Assembly: GCA_947167015.1 (NCBI GenBank)
Contig: CAMVGM010000015.1
Span: forward strand, 1-48,044
Reading direction: 5' to 3'
Length of the DNA stretch: 48,044 nucleotides
Source: an uncultured Bacteroidales bacterium
Lineage (GTDB): Bacteria; Bacteroidota; Bacteroidia; Bacteroidales; UBA932
Shown: positions 15,470 to 23,003 of the stretch, in pieces
How positions within the stretch are numbered: the first letter of the stretch is position 1
Layout: every line of letters starts with the position of its first letter
Notes under the pieces: generated by a model
Told to the model about the DNA's origin: nothing
What the model saw: only the letters and a program-made list of their open reading frames with translations
Databases searched by the model: none
Program-made: the position numbers and the translations under genes

Positions 15470-16777
15470 CTATTTGACTGATTTGACGATTTCTACGATG
15501 CAGTCCAGCTCTTCGCGGGGATGCTTCTCGGTGACGCAGAAGGTTACGTAGCCTTCCTCGGTTTGCAGGGCGGCGAAATAGCCGGCCTTGAGCAGGGCCT
15601 TCTGGAGCTTCTCGACCGGGCAGAGCGGCTTGAGGACGAATTCCTTGAGGAAGTCGGCGTCGAAGACCCGCTGGAACTTGCCCGTGGCAAGCAGGGCGTC
15701 GTGCAGGTAGTGGGCCCCCTCGTAGCAGAGGGCGTTGAGCCTGCGCATGCCCTCCGGACCCATCAGCGACAGGTACACGGTGCACCAGAGCGCCATCAGG
15801 GACTCGTTGGAACAGATGTTCGAAGTGGCCTTCTCGCGGCGGATGTGCTGCTCGCGCGCCTGGAGCGTCAGGACGTAGCAGCGCTTGCCGGAGGCGTCCG
15901 TGGTCTGGCCGACGATGCGTCCCGGGAGCTTGCGCATCAGGGCGGTACGGCAGGCCATGAAGCCCACGTACGGGCCGCCGAAACACAGCGGGATACCCAG
16001 GCTCTGGCCGTCGCCCACGGCGATGTCGGCGCCCCATTCGGCCGGCGTCTTCACGACGGCGAGGGCGGAGGGATCGCAGTATTCGACGAGCAGGGCGCCC
16101 ATCTGATGGACGAGGTCGGCGAGGCCGAGATGGTTTTCGATGACGCCGAAGCGGTTGATGGACGGCACGATGACCCCGGCGAGGTCAAGCACGCCTTCCG
16201 CCACGTCCTCGAAGATCTGGTCGGAGACGACGACGTTGATGCCGGCATACTTCGCGTAGGTCTTGATCGTGTCGATGACGTTCGGCAGCAGACGGGCGGA
16301 TACCAGCACTGAGTTGCGCCGCTTGGCGCTGGCCACGCACATCCGCACCGCTTCCGCGGCGGCGGTCGGACCGTCGTACATCGAGGCGTTGGCGCAATCC
16401 AGGCCGGTGAGCCGGCAGATCATCGACTGCCATTCGAAGATGTAGCGGAGCGTGCCCTGCGAGATCTCGCACTGATAGGGCGTGTAGGCGGTCAGGAATT
16501 CGCTGCGCGAGGTGATGTAAGGGATCACCGAAGGCACGTAGTGGTCATAGGCGCCCTGGCCGACGAATACCTTCAGGCGGGTGTTCTTGGCGGCAAGGCT
16601 CTCGAAAAAGTCACGAACCTGCTGTTCGCTCATCGCGGACGGCAGGTCGTACTCCCCTTTGTAAATGAAATCCGCAGGGACATCGGCGTAGAGGTCGTCC
16701 ATCGACCCGACACCGATCCTTTCGAGCATTACGCGGATATCTTCCCCGGTCTGGGGAAAATAGCTGAATGCTCCCAT
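15470..16777 (-). CDS. gcvPA: Glycine dehydrogenase (decarboxylating) subunit 1
   Basis: A 435-residue partner subunit of GcvPB; the two form the P-protein heterotetramer of the glycine cleavage complex. The sequence carries family blocks such as FLGAGAYDHYVPSVI in the variant form FVGQGAYDHYVPSVI, TAYTPYQCEISQGTLRYIFEWQ, and LTGLDCANASMYDGPTAAAEA, typical of the split P-protein. The length is normal (about 440). It begins 4 nt after gcvH stops and ends 12 nt before gcvPB. Splitting of P into PA and PB is common in Bacteroidota only in some lineages; many carry a single long gcvP. Confidence 0.95.
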   Translation of the reverse strand: MGAFSYFPQTGEDIRVMLERIGVGSMDDLYADVPADFIYKGEYDLPSAMSEQQVRDFFESLAAKNTRLKVFVGQGAYDHYVPSVIPYITSRSEFLTAYTPYQCEISQGTLRYIFEWQSMICRLTGLDCANASMYDGPTAAAEAVRMCVASAKRRNSVLVSARLLPNVIDTIKTYAKYAGINVVVSDQIFEDVAEGVLDLAGVIVPSINRFGVIENHLGLADLVHQMGALLVEYCDPSALAVVKTPAEWGADIAVGDGQSLGIPLCFGGPYVGFMACRTALMRKLPGRIVGQTTDASGKRCYVLTLQAREQHIRREKATSNICSNESLMALWCTVYLSLMGPEGMRRLNALCYEGAHYLHDALLATGKFQRVFDADFLKEFVLKPLCPVEKLQKALLKAGYFAALQTEEGYVTFCVTEKHPREELDCIVEIVKSVK

Positions 16778-16781
16778 GTCC

Positions 16782-17165
16782 CTATCCGGCGATATTGGCG
16801 TAAGCGGCGGCGTTCATCAGCCGGTCGAGTTCGCCCTTGTCGGACATTTCGACCTTGATGATCCAGGCCTCGTAGGCGTCTTCGTTGATGAGTTCGGGCT
16901 TGTCTTCGAGTTCGTCGTTGCGGGCGACGACGCGGCCGGAGACCGGAGAGATGAGTTCGCTGGACGTCTTGACGCTCTCCAGGGCGCCGAAGTCCTCGCC
17001 GGCAGCCACTTCGTCATCGACATCGGGCATATCGACATAGGTGATGTCCCCCATTTCCGCCTGCGCGAAATCGGAGACGCCGATGATGGCGACGTTGCCA
17101 TCGACTCTGACCCATTCGTGGGATTCGCTGTAGAGGAGACCCTCTGCAATCTTGCTCATAGACAA
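16782..17165 (-). CDS. gcvH: Glycine cleavage system H protein
   Basis: A 127-residue lipoyl carrier that shuttles the aminomethyl intermediate between P-, T- and L-proteins. The lipoylation motif GALESVKTSSEL places the modified Lys near residue 65, and the family opening YSESHEWVRVDGNVAIIGVSDFAQAEMGDI is nearly canonical. The length is standard. No lipoyl ligase or L-protein gene lies in the window. It sits 13 nt after gcvT. Confidence 0.97.
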   Translation of the reverse strand: MSMSKIAEGLLYSESHEWVRVDGNVAIIGVSDFAQAEMGDITYVDMPDVDDEVAAGEDFGALESVKTSSELISPVSGRVVARNDELEDKPELINEDAYEAWIIKVEMSDKGELDRLMNAAAYANIAG

Positions 17166-17178
17166 TATAATTTAGTGG

Positions 17179-18282
17179 TTATTTCTTGTATTTGGTCTGG
17201 TAGAAGCGTTTCTTGACGACGACGCCCGGGAAGACGCGCTTGCGGATGCGGACGAAGAGCGGCGTGCCGAGGGCGGTGTGTGCGCTGTCCACGAGGGCGA
17301 AACAGAGACTCTTTTCGAGCGAGATGGAGTGGTAGCCCGTCGTCACGACACCGACCTCGATGCCGTCTTCCAGTTCGACCGGATAACCGGCGCGCGGGAC
17401 GGCCTTGTCCTGGAGCTCGATGCCGACCAGTTTCTGGGGCACGCCCATCGATTTCTGCTCCTCCAGGGCTTCCTTGCCGATGAATTCCGGCTTGTCCAGC
17501 TTGCAGAACATCCCGAGTCCGGCCATCACCGGGGAGATGTCCGCGGTCAGTTCGTCGCCGTAGAGCGGCAGGCCCGCCTCGAAACGGAGCGTGTCGCGGC
17601 AGCCGAGGCCGCAGGGCTTCACGCCCCCGTCCATCAGTTTCTGCCAGCATTTGCGGATGAACGCCGGAGCGGCGTAGATCTCGAAGCCGTCTTCGCCAGT
17701 GTAGCCGGTGCGGCTGACGATCACGCGTCCGCCGTCGCGTTCGAAGTCCCGGAAGTTGTAGAAGGCGATGTCCGCCGCTTCGGGGAAACCGAGCAGGTCC
17801 TTGAGGGCCGTCTCGGCCGCAGGCCCCTGGACGGCGATCTGCCCCCACGCTTCGGACTGGTCGTCGATCTTGACGTCGAAGGCCTCGGCCTGCTCGCGCA
17901 GCCAGGCGCAGTCCTTGTCGATGTTGGAAGCGTTCACGACCAGCAGGTAATGCAGCGGCTCGAACTCCTTATAGACCAGCAGGTCGTCCACAGTGCCGCC
18001 GTCGTGGTAGAGCATCATCCCGTAGAGGATGCTGCCGGGCGCCATCGGGCGGATGTCGTTGGTGAAAATGTAGTTGACGAAGCTTTCCGCATCGGGTCCG
18101 CTGACGAAAACCTCGCCCATGTGGGAAACGTCAAAGACGCCGACCGCGTGGCGTACCGCATTGTGTTCGTCGATGATGCCGCTGTACTGGATGGGCATGT
18201 CATAACCGGCGAAGGGGCTCATCTTGGCACCGAGCCCTACGTGAAGGTCGTGCAGACAAGTCTGTTTCAAGGGAATGTCCAT
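17179..18282 (-). CDS. gcvT: Glycine cleavage system T protein (aminomethyltransferase)
   Basis: A 367-residue tetrahydrofolate-dependent enzyme that releases ammonia and forms 5,10-methylene-THF from the aminomethyl-lipoyl H protein. Conserved blocks include the opening HVGLGAKMSPFAGYDMPIQY, RHAVGVFDVSHMGEV, YLLVVNASNIDKD and FSRTGYTGEDGFEIY in the form VSRTGYTGEDGFEIYA, the folate-binding region. The length is typical. It follows the unknown first gene of the operon by 15 nt. No glycine riboswitch is seen in front of the operon. Confidence 0.97.
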   Translation of the reverse strand: MDIPLKQTCLHDLHVGLGAKMSPFAGYDMPIQYSGIIDEHNAVRHAVGVFDVSHMGEVFVSGPDAESFVNYIFTNDIRPMAPGSILYGMMLYHDGGTVDDLLVYKEFEPLHYLLVVNASNIDKDCAWLREQAEAFDVKIDDQSEAWGQIAVQGPAAETALKDLLGFPEAADIAFYNFRDFERDGGRVIVSRTGYTGEDGFEIYAAPAFIRKCWQKLMDGGVKPCGLGCRDTLRFEAGLPLYGDELTADISPVMAGLGMFCKLDKPEFIGKEALEEQKSMGVPQKLVGIELQDKAVPRAGYPVELEDGIEVGVVTTGYHSISLEKSLCFALVDSAHTALGTPLFVRIRKRVFPGVVVKKRFYQTKYKK

Positions 18283-18297
18283 ATTGGTTGTTTCAGG

Positions 18298-18762
18298 TTA
18301 TTTCAGGATTTCGAGGTCTTTCTTCAGAATCATCTTGGGGTCCATCATCGCTACTTTCTGGAAAAGGCGGACCTGATTGCCCAGAGAGAGATAGACCTTG
18401 TCCTCGTGCCTCCCCTTCCGCCACCATTTGTAGAATCCGACGGGGTCGTTCTCGAAGGGGATCTTGGCCAGGATGCCGGAACTGTAACCCGGATAGTCGA
18501 TGACCAGGCGCAGCCCCATGAATTTCTTGTAGTAGTCAGGGTCGGCCCGGCGGAGCTTGCTGACCAGCGGGTTGTATACCTCCATCTGGTCCACCTGGAG
18601 GACCTTGTCACGCATGATCATCCGATGGATCCGGACGGGATCCACGTTCAGCCAGGCACCCAGACGGAGCGTCCGGGGGCCTTCTTCGGTGTCGAGCGTC
18701 AGCTCGTCCATCGAATAGTAGATCTTCTCGGGATCCAGTGGTGCAAGTGCTGTTTCGGGCAT
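18298..18762 (-). CDS. Protein of unknown function, first gene of the gcv operon
   Basis: A 154-residue soluble protein with no signal peptide or membrane segment. It is rich in charged and aromatic residues (YYKKFMGLRLVIDYPGYSSG, FYKWWRKGRHEDKVYLSLGNQ), with a mixed alpha/beta composition. I recognise no family. It lies directly behind the operon promoter and 15 nt before gcvT, so it is expressed with the glycine cleavage genes; a regulatory or accessory role is a guess from position only. Confidence 0.65.
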   Translation of the reverse strand: MPETALAPLDPEKIYYSMDELTLDTEEGPRTLRLGAWLNVDPVRIHRMIMRDKVLQVDQMEVYNPLVSKLRRADPDYYKKFMGLRLVIDYPGYSSGILAKIPFENDPVGFYKWWRKGRHEDKVYLSLGNQVRLFQKVAMMDPKMILKKDLEILK

Positions 18763-18784
18763 CCTTTATAAACCGCGTGATTCA

Positions 18785-18792
18785 CAAATATA
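18785..18792 (-). promoter_or_regulatory. -7 promoter box of the glycine-cleavage operon
   Basis: TATATTTG on the minus strand, 22 nt before the ATG of the first gene. The short leader leaves no room for a glycine riboswitch. Confidence 0.65.
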
Positions 18793-18828
18793 GGAATTAT
18801 TTTTGATTTTTCTTATTTTTACGCTGTT

Positions 18829-19431
18829 ATGGAACGGATAAATGTCGATTTCTCGGGCCTGGAAGGCACAAATTGCTACTGTTCGGCGGAAAGTGCTGCT
18901 GTTATCCGGCAGGAAATCGCCGGATTGCCGGCCGCGGCGTTCCATTGCATCGGCACCGGAGATTACCATTATCAGACGCTGTTCTGGCTGGAAAAACTGC
19001 AGGAACCGTTCTGCCTGGTCCTCTTCGACAATCACCCGGATGACCAGGACGGCGCCTTCGGCGGAGAACTGCTCAGCTGCGGCGGTTGGGTGGCCGCGGC
19101 GCGCCGGCTCCCCTGCTGCCGCGCGGATGTCTGGATCCGTTCTGCGGCGGACTTCCACGCCCTGGAGCGCCTCCCGGAACTGCCGGTCTATTTGTCCATC
19201 GACCTGGACGTGCTGTCGAAAGCGTACGCGCGTACGGACTGGGACCAGGGCACGATGAACCTGGACGGACTGCAGGAGGCCCTGCGCCGGATCATCGCCT
19301 CGCGCCGGCTGCTCGGGGTGGACCTGTGCGGCGGCAATACGGTGCAAAAAGGAGCCTCCCCGGAGGATCTTGCCTTGAATGCAAGCACCGGGGAGGCCCT
19401 GTACGGGATATTCCGCGAAATCCTTATTTGA
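18829..19431 (+). CDS. Divergent arginase/agmatinase-family protein
   Basis: A 200-residue compact member of the ureohydrolase fold, shorter than the usual 290-320. The manganese ligands are all present: H47 (GDYHY), D67, H69 and D71 (FDNHPDD), D125 and D127 (SIDLDVL). The substrate loops of true arginase or agmatinase are missing, so the substrate is unclear; a formimino- or guanidino-compound is possible. It is divergent from the gcv operon and overlaps the end of the convergent TonB-C lipoprotein gene by 8 nt. No exact promoter box is seen; TATTTTTA at 18814-18821 has one mismatch. Confidence 0.75.
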   Translation: MERINVDFSGLEGTNCYCSAESAAVIRQEIAGLPAAAFHCIGTGDYHYQTLFWLEKLQEPFCLVLFDNHPDDQDGAFGGELLSCGGWVAAARRLPCCRADVWIRSAADFHALERLPELPVYLSIDLDVLSKAYARTDWDQGTMNLDGLQEALRRIIASRRLLGVDLCGGNTVQKGASPEDLALNASTGEALYGIFREILI

Positions 19432-19987
19432 TGGCGAAAGTCACGGGGATGCTGTAGGTCACGGGGACGTTCTTGCCGCCCTGCTTGGCCGGCGTCCAGT
19501 CCGGAGCATTCTCCACGACGCGGAGGGCCTCGGCGTCAAGCGCCTCGGAGACACCCTTGACGACCTTGGCGTTCTTGATCTTGCCATTGGCGTCCACCAC
19601 GAAGTTCACGGTCACCTTGCCCTGCTCCTCGTTCTCGAGAGCGGACTGCGGGTACTTCACGTTCTGCTGGACGTACTTCACGAAAGCGTCGGCATCGCCG
19701 CCGTTGAACGTCGGCTTGACCTCGACGGAGGTGTACGGCTGGATTTCATCAAGTTTGTCGATGGCGTCACCGGCACGCTTGGCAGCATCCTTGGCAGCGT
19801 CGCCGATTTCCTTGGCGGCGTTCTCGACGGCGTCAGCGCTCTTGTCAGCAGCGTTCTCGACAGCCTCGACGGCCTGCTCGGCAGCGTCCTTGGCCTCATC
19901 TTTGCCCTTGCCCTCATTCTTGCAGGACAGGACCATCGTCGCCATGGCGGCGATCATCACGAAAGAAAGAATCTTTTTCATATCCAA
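19424..19987 (-). CDS. Lipoprotein with TonB C-terminal domain
   Basis: A 187-residue protein with a lipoprotein signal (lipobox MVLSC, Cys about 22), an Ala/Glu/Asp/Lys-rich helical stretch (about 28-80, heptad-like repeats AAEQAVEAVENAADKSADAVENAAKE broken into shorter units), and a TonB C-terminal fold at about 95-187 (FVKYVQQNVKYPQSALENEEQGKVTVNFVVDANG). It cannot be a classical TonB because the inner-membrane helix and Pro-rich spacer are missing. Such lipid-anchored TonB-C proteins are frequent in Bacteroidota and of unknown role; binding of peptidoglycan or receptors is possible. The start may be ATG 19987 or, two codons later, ATG 19981. Confidence 0.8.
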   Translation of the reverse strand: MDMKKILSFVMIAAMATMVLSCKNEGKGKDEAKDAAEQAVEAVENAADKSADAVENAAKEIGDAAKDAAKRAGDAIDKLDEIQPYTSVEVKPTFNGGDADAFVKYVQQNVKYPQSALENEEQGKVTVNFVVDANGKIKNAKVVKGVSEALDAEALRVVENAPDWTPAKQGGKNVPVTYSIPVTFAIK

Positions 19988-20014
19988 ATGATTTTAAAAA
20001 CGTAATTTCCGCGG

Positions 20015-20022
20015 CAAAGATA
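20015..20022 (-). promoter_or_regulatory. -7 promoter box of the TonB-C lipoprotein gene
   Basis: TATCTTTG on the minus strand, an exact TAnnTTTG match, 27 nt before ATG 19987. Confidence 0.65.
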
Positions 20023-20061
20023 GACATTATTCTTTCTCGTTGTTAAAAAAATTTAAAAATT

Positions 20062-21471
20062 TTACAGCAACGGAGAAAACAGGCGCGCAACGGACTCCCA
20101 GAAACGGACAGTCGCAGGCCGGGACAACCAGACGGCGGCGTCGACGATCTGGCAAGCGTGCTGGTCTTCAAGGAATTGCGCACGCATCTTGCGCGCAAGC
20201 GTGCGGTCATAGATGAACGCGTTGATCTCGAAGTCCTGCTCGAAACTGCGGATGTCGAGGTTCGCCGAGCCGATTGAGACCACCCCGTCGTCGGCGACGA
20301 TGGTCTTTGCGTGCAGGAAGCCCGGCTCGTAGAGGTACACCTTTACGCCTGCGCTCACCACGTCGGAAACATAGGAACGGCCGGCCAGGGTGACGATGAA
20401 GTTCACGTCTCCGCGGCGGGGCAGCATCAGGCGGACGTCCACCCCGGACAGGGCGGCGTTCCGCAGCGCAGTGACCATCGCCTCGTTGGGCACGAAATAA
20501 GGCGTCTGGATATAAACGTACTCGCGGCTTTCGGACAGCATGCGCAGCAGACCCTGCATGATGACGCGGTACTCGCCCATCGGCCCGGAAGTAGCCACCT
20601 GCATGGTCAGGGGGCCGGCCGCGGGGACGCGGGGGTAATACACCGGGTCGTCCAGCAACTGCTTGGTGGAGAATTTCCAGTCCACCAGGAAGGCTGTCTG
20701 CATCTCCGCCACGACGGGACCCGCCACGCGGATGTGGGTGTCCCGCCAGGTGCCCGACTTGCCGCCGCCGGCGTAACGTTTCGCGATGTTCATCCCGCCG
20801 GTGTAGCCCACGCGGCCGTCGATGACGACGTTCTTGCGGTGGTTGCGGTAGTTCGTCTCGCTGGACAGCAGGAGCCGGACGCGGTAGAAGGGCCGCACCT
20901 GCACGCCGCGTTCCGCCATCCGGCGGTAGAAACGGTGGCGCGTGAGGTTCGCCAGGTCGTCGATCTGCAGCCGTACCTCCACGCCCTCCTCCGACTTGCG
21001 CGCCAGGATCTCTTCCGCCTTGCGGCCCGTCTCGTCGTCTTCGAACTTGAAGAACTGGAAATGGATGTGGTGTTGCGCGGATTCCAGGTCGGCCAGCAGG
21101 TCGGCGTACATCGAGGGGAAATCGGTATAGACGCGCACGTCGTTCCCGGCCACCGGAAGGGCGTTCCCGGCTGTCTGCAGCAGGGTGACCAGGTTCCGCC
21201 GCTCGGCGGGCGGCTCGGTGCAGACGTGTTCCTGCACGGCTTCCTCCGTCCGGGCGAGCAGGCGGTTCATGTCCTCCGTATTCACCATGCGGCGGTTCTT
21301 GCGGTCCCGTCCGAAGAAGAAATAGAGGACCAGGCCAACGACCGGCAGGAAGATCAGCAGCAGGATCCAGGCCAGGGTGCGGATGGGATGACCGTTCTCC
21401 GCCACTTCCATCAGGATGATGCTGACGAGAATGACGATGAAGATGATATTCAGCCAGAAGGAGAAAGGCAT
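20062..21471 (-). CDS. cls: Cardiolipin synthase
   Basis: A 469-residue membrane enzyme that joins two phosphatidylglycerols to cardiolipin. Two N-terminal membrane helices (about 4-20 and 29-52) are followed by two phospholipase-D HKD motifs: H-R-K-x4-D in NHRKNVVIDGRVGYTGG (about 225) and H-A-K-x4-D in LHAKTIVADDGVVSIGSAN (about 390). Length and layout match bacterial Cls. It diverges from the CstA gene. Together with cdsA and psd elsewhere in the window it completes part of phospholipid synthesis. No clear terminator follows, although an A/T-rich gap lies downstream. Confidence 0.95.
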   Translation of the reverse strand: MPFSFWLNIIFIVILVSIILMEVAENGHPIRTLAWILLLIFLPVVGLVLYFFFGRDRKNRRMVNTEDMNRLLARTEEAVQEHVCTEPPAERRNLVTLLQTAGNALPVAGNDVRVYTDFPSMYADLLADLESAQHHIHFQFFKFEDDETGRKAEEILARKSEEGVEVRLQIDDLANLTRHRFYRRMAERGVQVRPFYRVRLLLSSETNYRNHRKNVVIDGRVGYTGGMNIAKRYAGGGKSGTWRDTHIRVAGPVVAEMQTAFLVDWKFSTKQLLDDPVYYPRVPAAGPLTMQVATSGPMGEYRVIMQGLLRMLSESREYVYIQTPYFVPNEAMVTALRNAALSGVDVRLMLPRRGDVNFIVTLAGRSYVSDVVSAGVKVYLYEPGFLHAKTIVADDGVVSIGSANLDIRSFEQDFEINAFIYDRTLARKMRAQFLEDQHACQIVDAAVWLSRPATVRFWESVARLFSPLL

Positions 21472-21527
21472 TTCGTTCCGGGTATTCGCAAACCGTAGGC
21501 AAGTTAGTTATTTTTCGGCATTATTTG

Positions 21528-21535
21528 TATTTTTG
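21528..21535 (+). promoter_or_regulatory. -7 box of cstA, almost touching the start codon
   Basis: TATTTTTG ends only 4 nt before the ATG at 21540. Transcription would begin at or near the start codon, so the mRNA may be leaderless. Confidence 0.5.
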
Positions 21536-21539
21536 TGTC

Positions 21540-22997
21540 ATGATTTCCTTCTTCATCAGCGTCATCGCGCTCATCCTGGGCTACCTCCTGTACGGAAAGT
21601 TCGTGGAGCGCATCTTCAAGCCGGATCCGGCCCGTCAGACCCCGGCCGTCACGAAGGCCGACGGTATCGATTTCATCCCCATGCCTACCTGGAAGGTGTT
21701 CATGATCCAGTTCCTGAACATCGCCGGTACGGGGCCCATCTTCGGCGCCATCATGGGCGCCAAGTTCGGCCCGGCGGCCTACCTGTGGATCGTGCTGGGA
21801 TGCATCTTCGGCGGCGCCGTCCACGACTATTTCAGCGGCATGCTGTCGCTGCGCAACGGGGGCGCCGGCCTGCCCGAACTGATCGGCAAGTACCTGGGCA
21901 AGAGGACGAAAGCCGTGATGCTGTGCTTCAGCGTGCTGCTGCTGGTGCTGGTGGGAGCCGTGTTCGTGTACAGCCCCGCCGTGATCCTGAAGGACCTTGC
22001 CGGCAACGGCACCAACACTTCTTTCCTGATTTGGGCGGGCGTGATCTTCGTCTATTACATCATCGCGACGATGCTGCCCATCGACAAGATCATCGGGAAG
22101 ATCTATCCCCTCTTCGCCGTGGCGCTGATCTTCATGGCCGTGGCGCTGATGGTCGGCCTGATCGTGAAGATGCCGCAGATCCCGGAACTCTGGGACGGCC
22201 TGCAGAACCGCAGCCAGACCTGGGGCGGCAAGGGGCAGCCCATCTGGCCGTATATGTTCGTGACCATCGCGTGCGGGGCCATCAGCGGCTTCCACGCCAC
22301 GCAGAGCCCCCTGATGGCGCGCTGCCTGAAGAATGAGAAACTGGGCCGGCCCGTTTTCTACGGGTCGATGATCACCGAAGGGCTCGTGGCCCTCGTCTGG
22401 GCTGCCGTGTCTTCGTACTTCTTTTTCGCCGGCGGGGCCGCCGAGGTGGGCGGAACCTTTGCCGACGCCGCGCCGACCGTGGTCACGAAGGTCTCCCGCA
22501 GCTGGCTGGGCGTGACCGGCAGCATCCTGGCACTGCTGGGCGTCGTGGCCGCGCCGATCACGAGCGGCGATACGGCGCTGCGGAGCGCGCGCCTGATCAT
22601 CGCCGATTCACTGCGGATCAGCCAGAAACCCATCGGGAAACGCCTCGCGATCAGCCTGCCGCTTTTCTGCGTCTGTGCCGTCATGCTTTGGTTCAACATT
22701 GCCAACGAAGACGGTTTCAACATCATCTGGCGCTATTTCGGCTGGGCCAACCAGACCCTCGCCGTGTTCACCCTGTGGGCCGTGACGGTCTTCCTCGCCC
22801 GCGAACGCGGGGGCGTCTCTTACCTGATCACCCTGCTGCCGGCCTGCGTGATGACGGCTGTCAGCGTGGCATATATCTGCATCGCCCAGATCGGGCTCAA
22901 CCTCCCGCTCGGCTGGAACCGCGCGATCGGCGCCACCGTGATCGCGGTCTGCGCCGCACTCTTCTTCCACTGGAAACTCACCAAATGCCGCAAATAA
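21540..22997 (+). CDS. cstA: CstA-family pyruvate/peptide transporter
   Basis: A 485-residue inner-membrane transporter with about a dozen helices. The opening MISFFISVIALILGYLLYGKFVERIF and the block AGTGPIFGAIMGAKFGPAAYLWIVLGCIFGGAVHDY split over residues 55-95 are hallmarks of carbon-starvation protein A. Other conserved elements are GFHATQSPLMARCL and ITSGDTALRSARLIIAD. Characterised relatives (CstA, BtsT) import pyruvate or peptides under carbon limitation. It is the short form, about 200 residues less than E. coli CstA. ATG 21540 was preferred to 21525 because the family begins here and the promoter box overlaps the earlier codons. It leads into ettA after 6 nt. Confidence 0.9.
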   Translation: MISFFISVIALILGYLLYGKFVERIFKPDPARQTPAVTKADGIDFIPMPTWKVFMIQFLNIAGTGPIFGAIMGAKFGPAAYLWIVLGCIFGGAVHDYFSGMLSLRNGGAGLPELIGKYLGKRTKAVMLCFSVLLLVLVGAVFVYSPAVILKDLAGNGTNTSFLIWAGVIFVYYIIATMLPIDKIIGKIYPLFAVALIFMAVALMVGLIVKMPQIPELWDGLQNRSQTWGGKGQPIWPYMFVTIACGAISGFHATQSPLMARCLKNEKLGRPVFYGSMITEGLVALVWAAVSSYFFFAGGAAEVGGTFADAAPTVVTKVSRSWLGVTGSILALLGVVAAPITSGDTALRSARLIIADSLRISQKPIGKRLAISLPLFCVCAVMLWFNIANEDGFNIIWRYFGWANQTLAVFTLWAVTVFLARERGGVSYLITLLPACVMTAVSVAYICIAQIGLNLPLGWNRAIGATVIAVCAALFFHWKLTKCRK

Positions 22998-23003
22998 CGG
23001 ACT

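Noticed and set aside
13775..15481. A 568-codon plus-strand frame opposite gcvPB
   Set aside because: Antisense shadow; it also runs through the palindromic insert, and no known domain appears.
18763..18828. A glycine riboswitch before the gcv operon
   Set aside because: The leader behind the -7 box is only about 20 nt and holds no aptamer-like structure.
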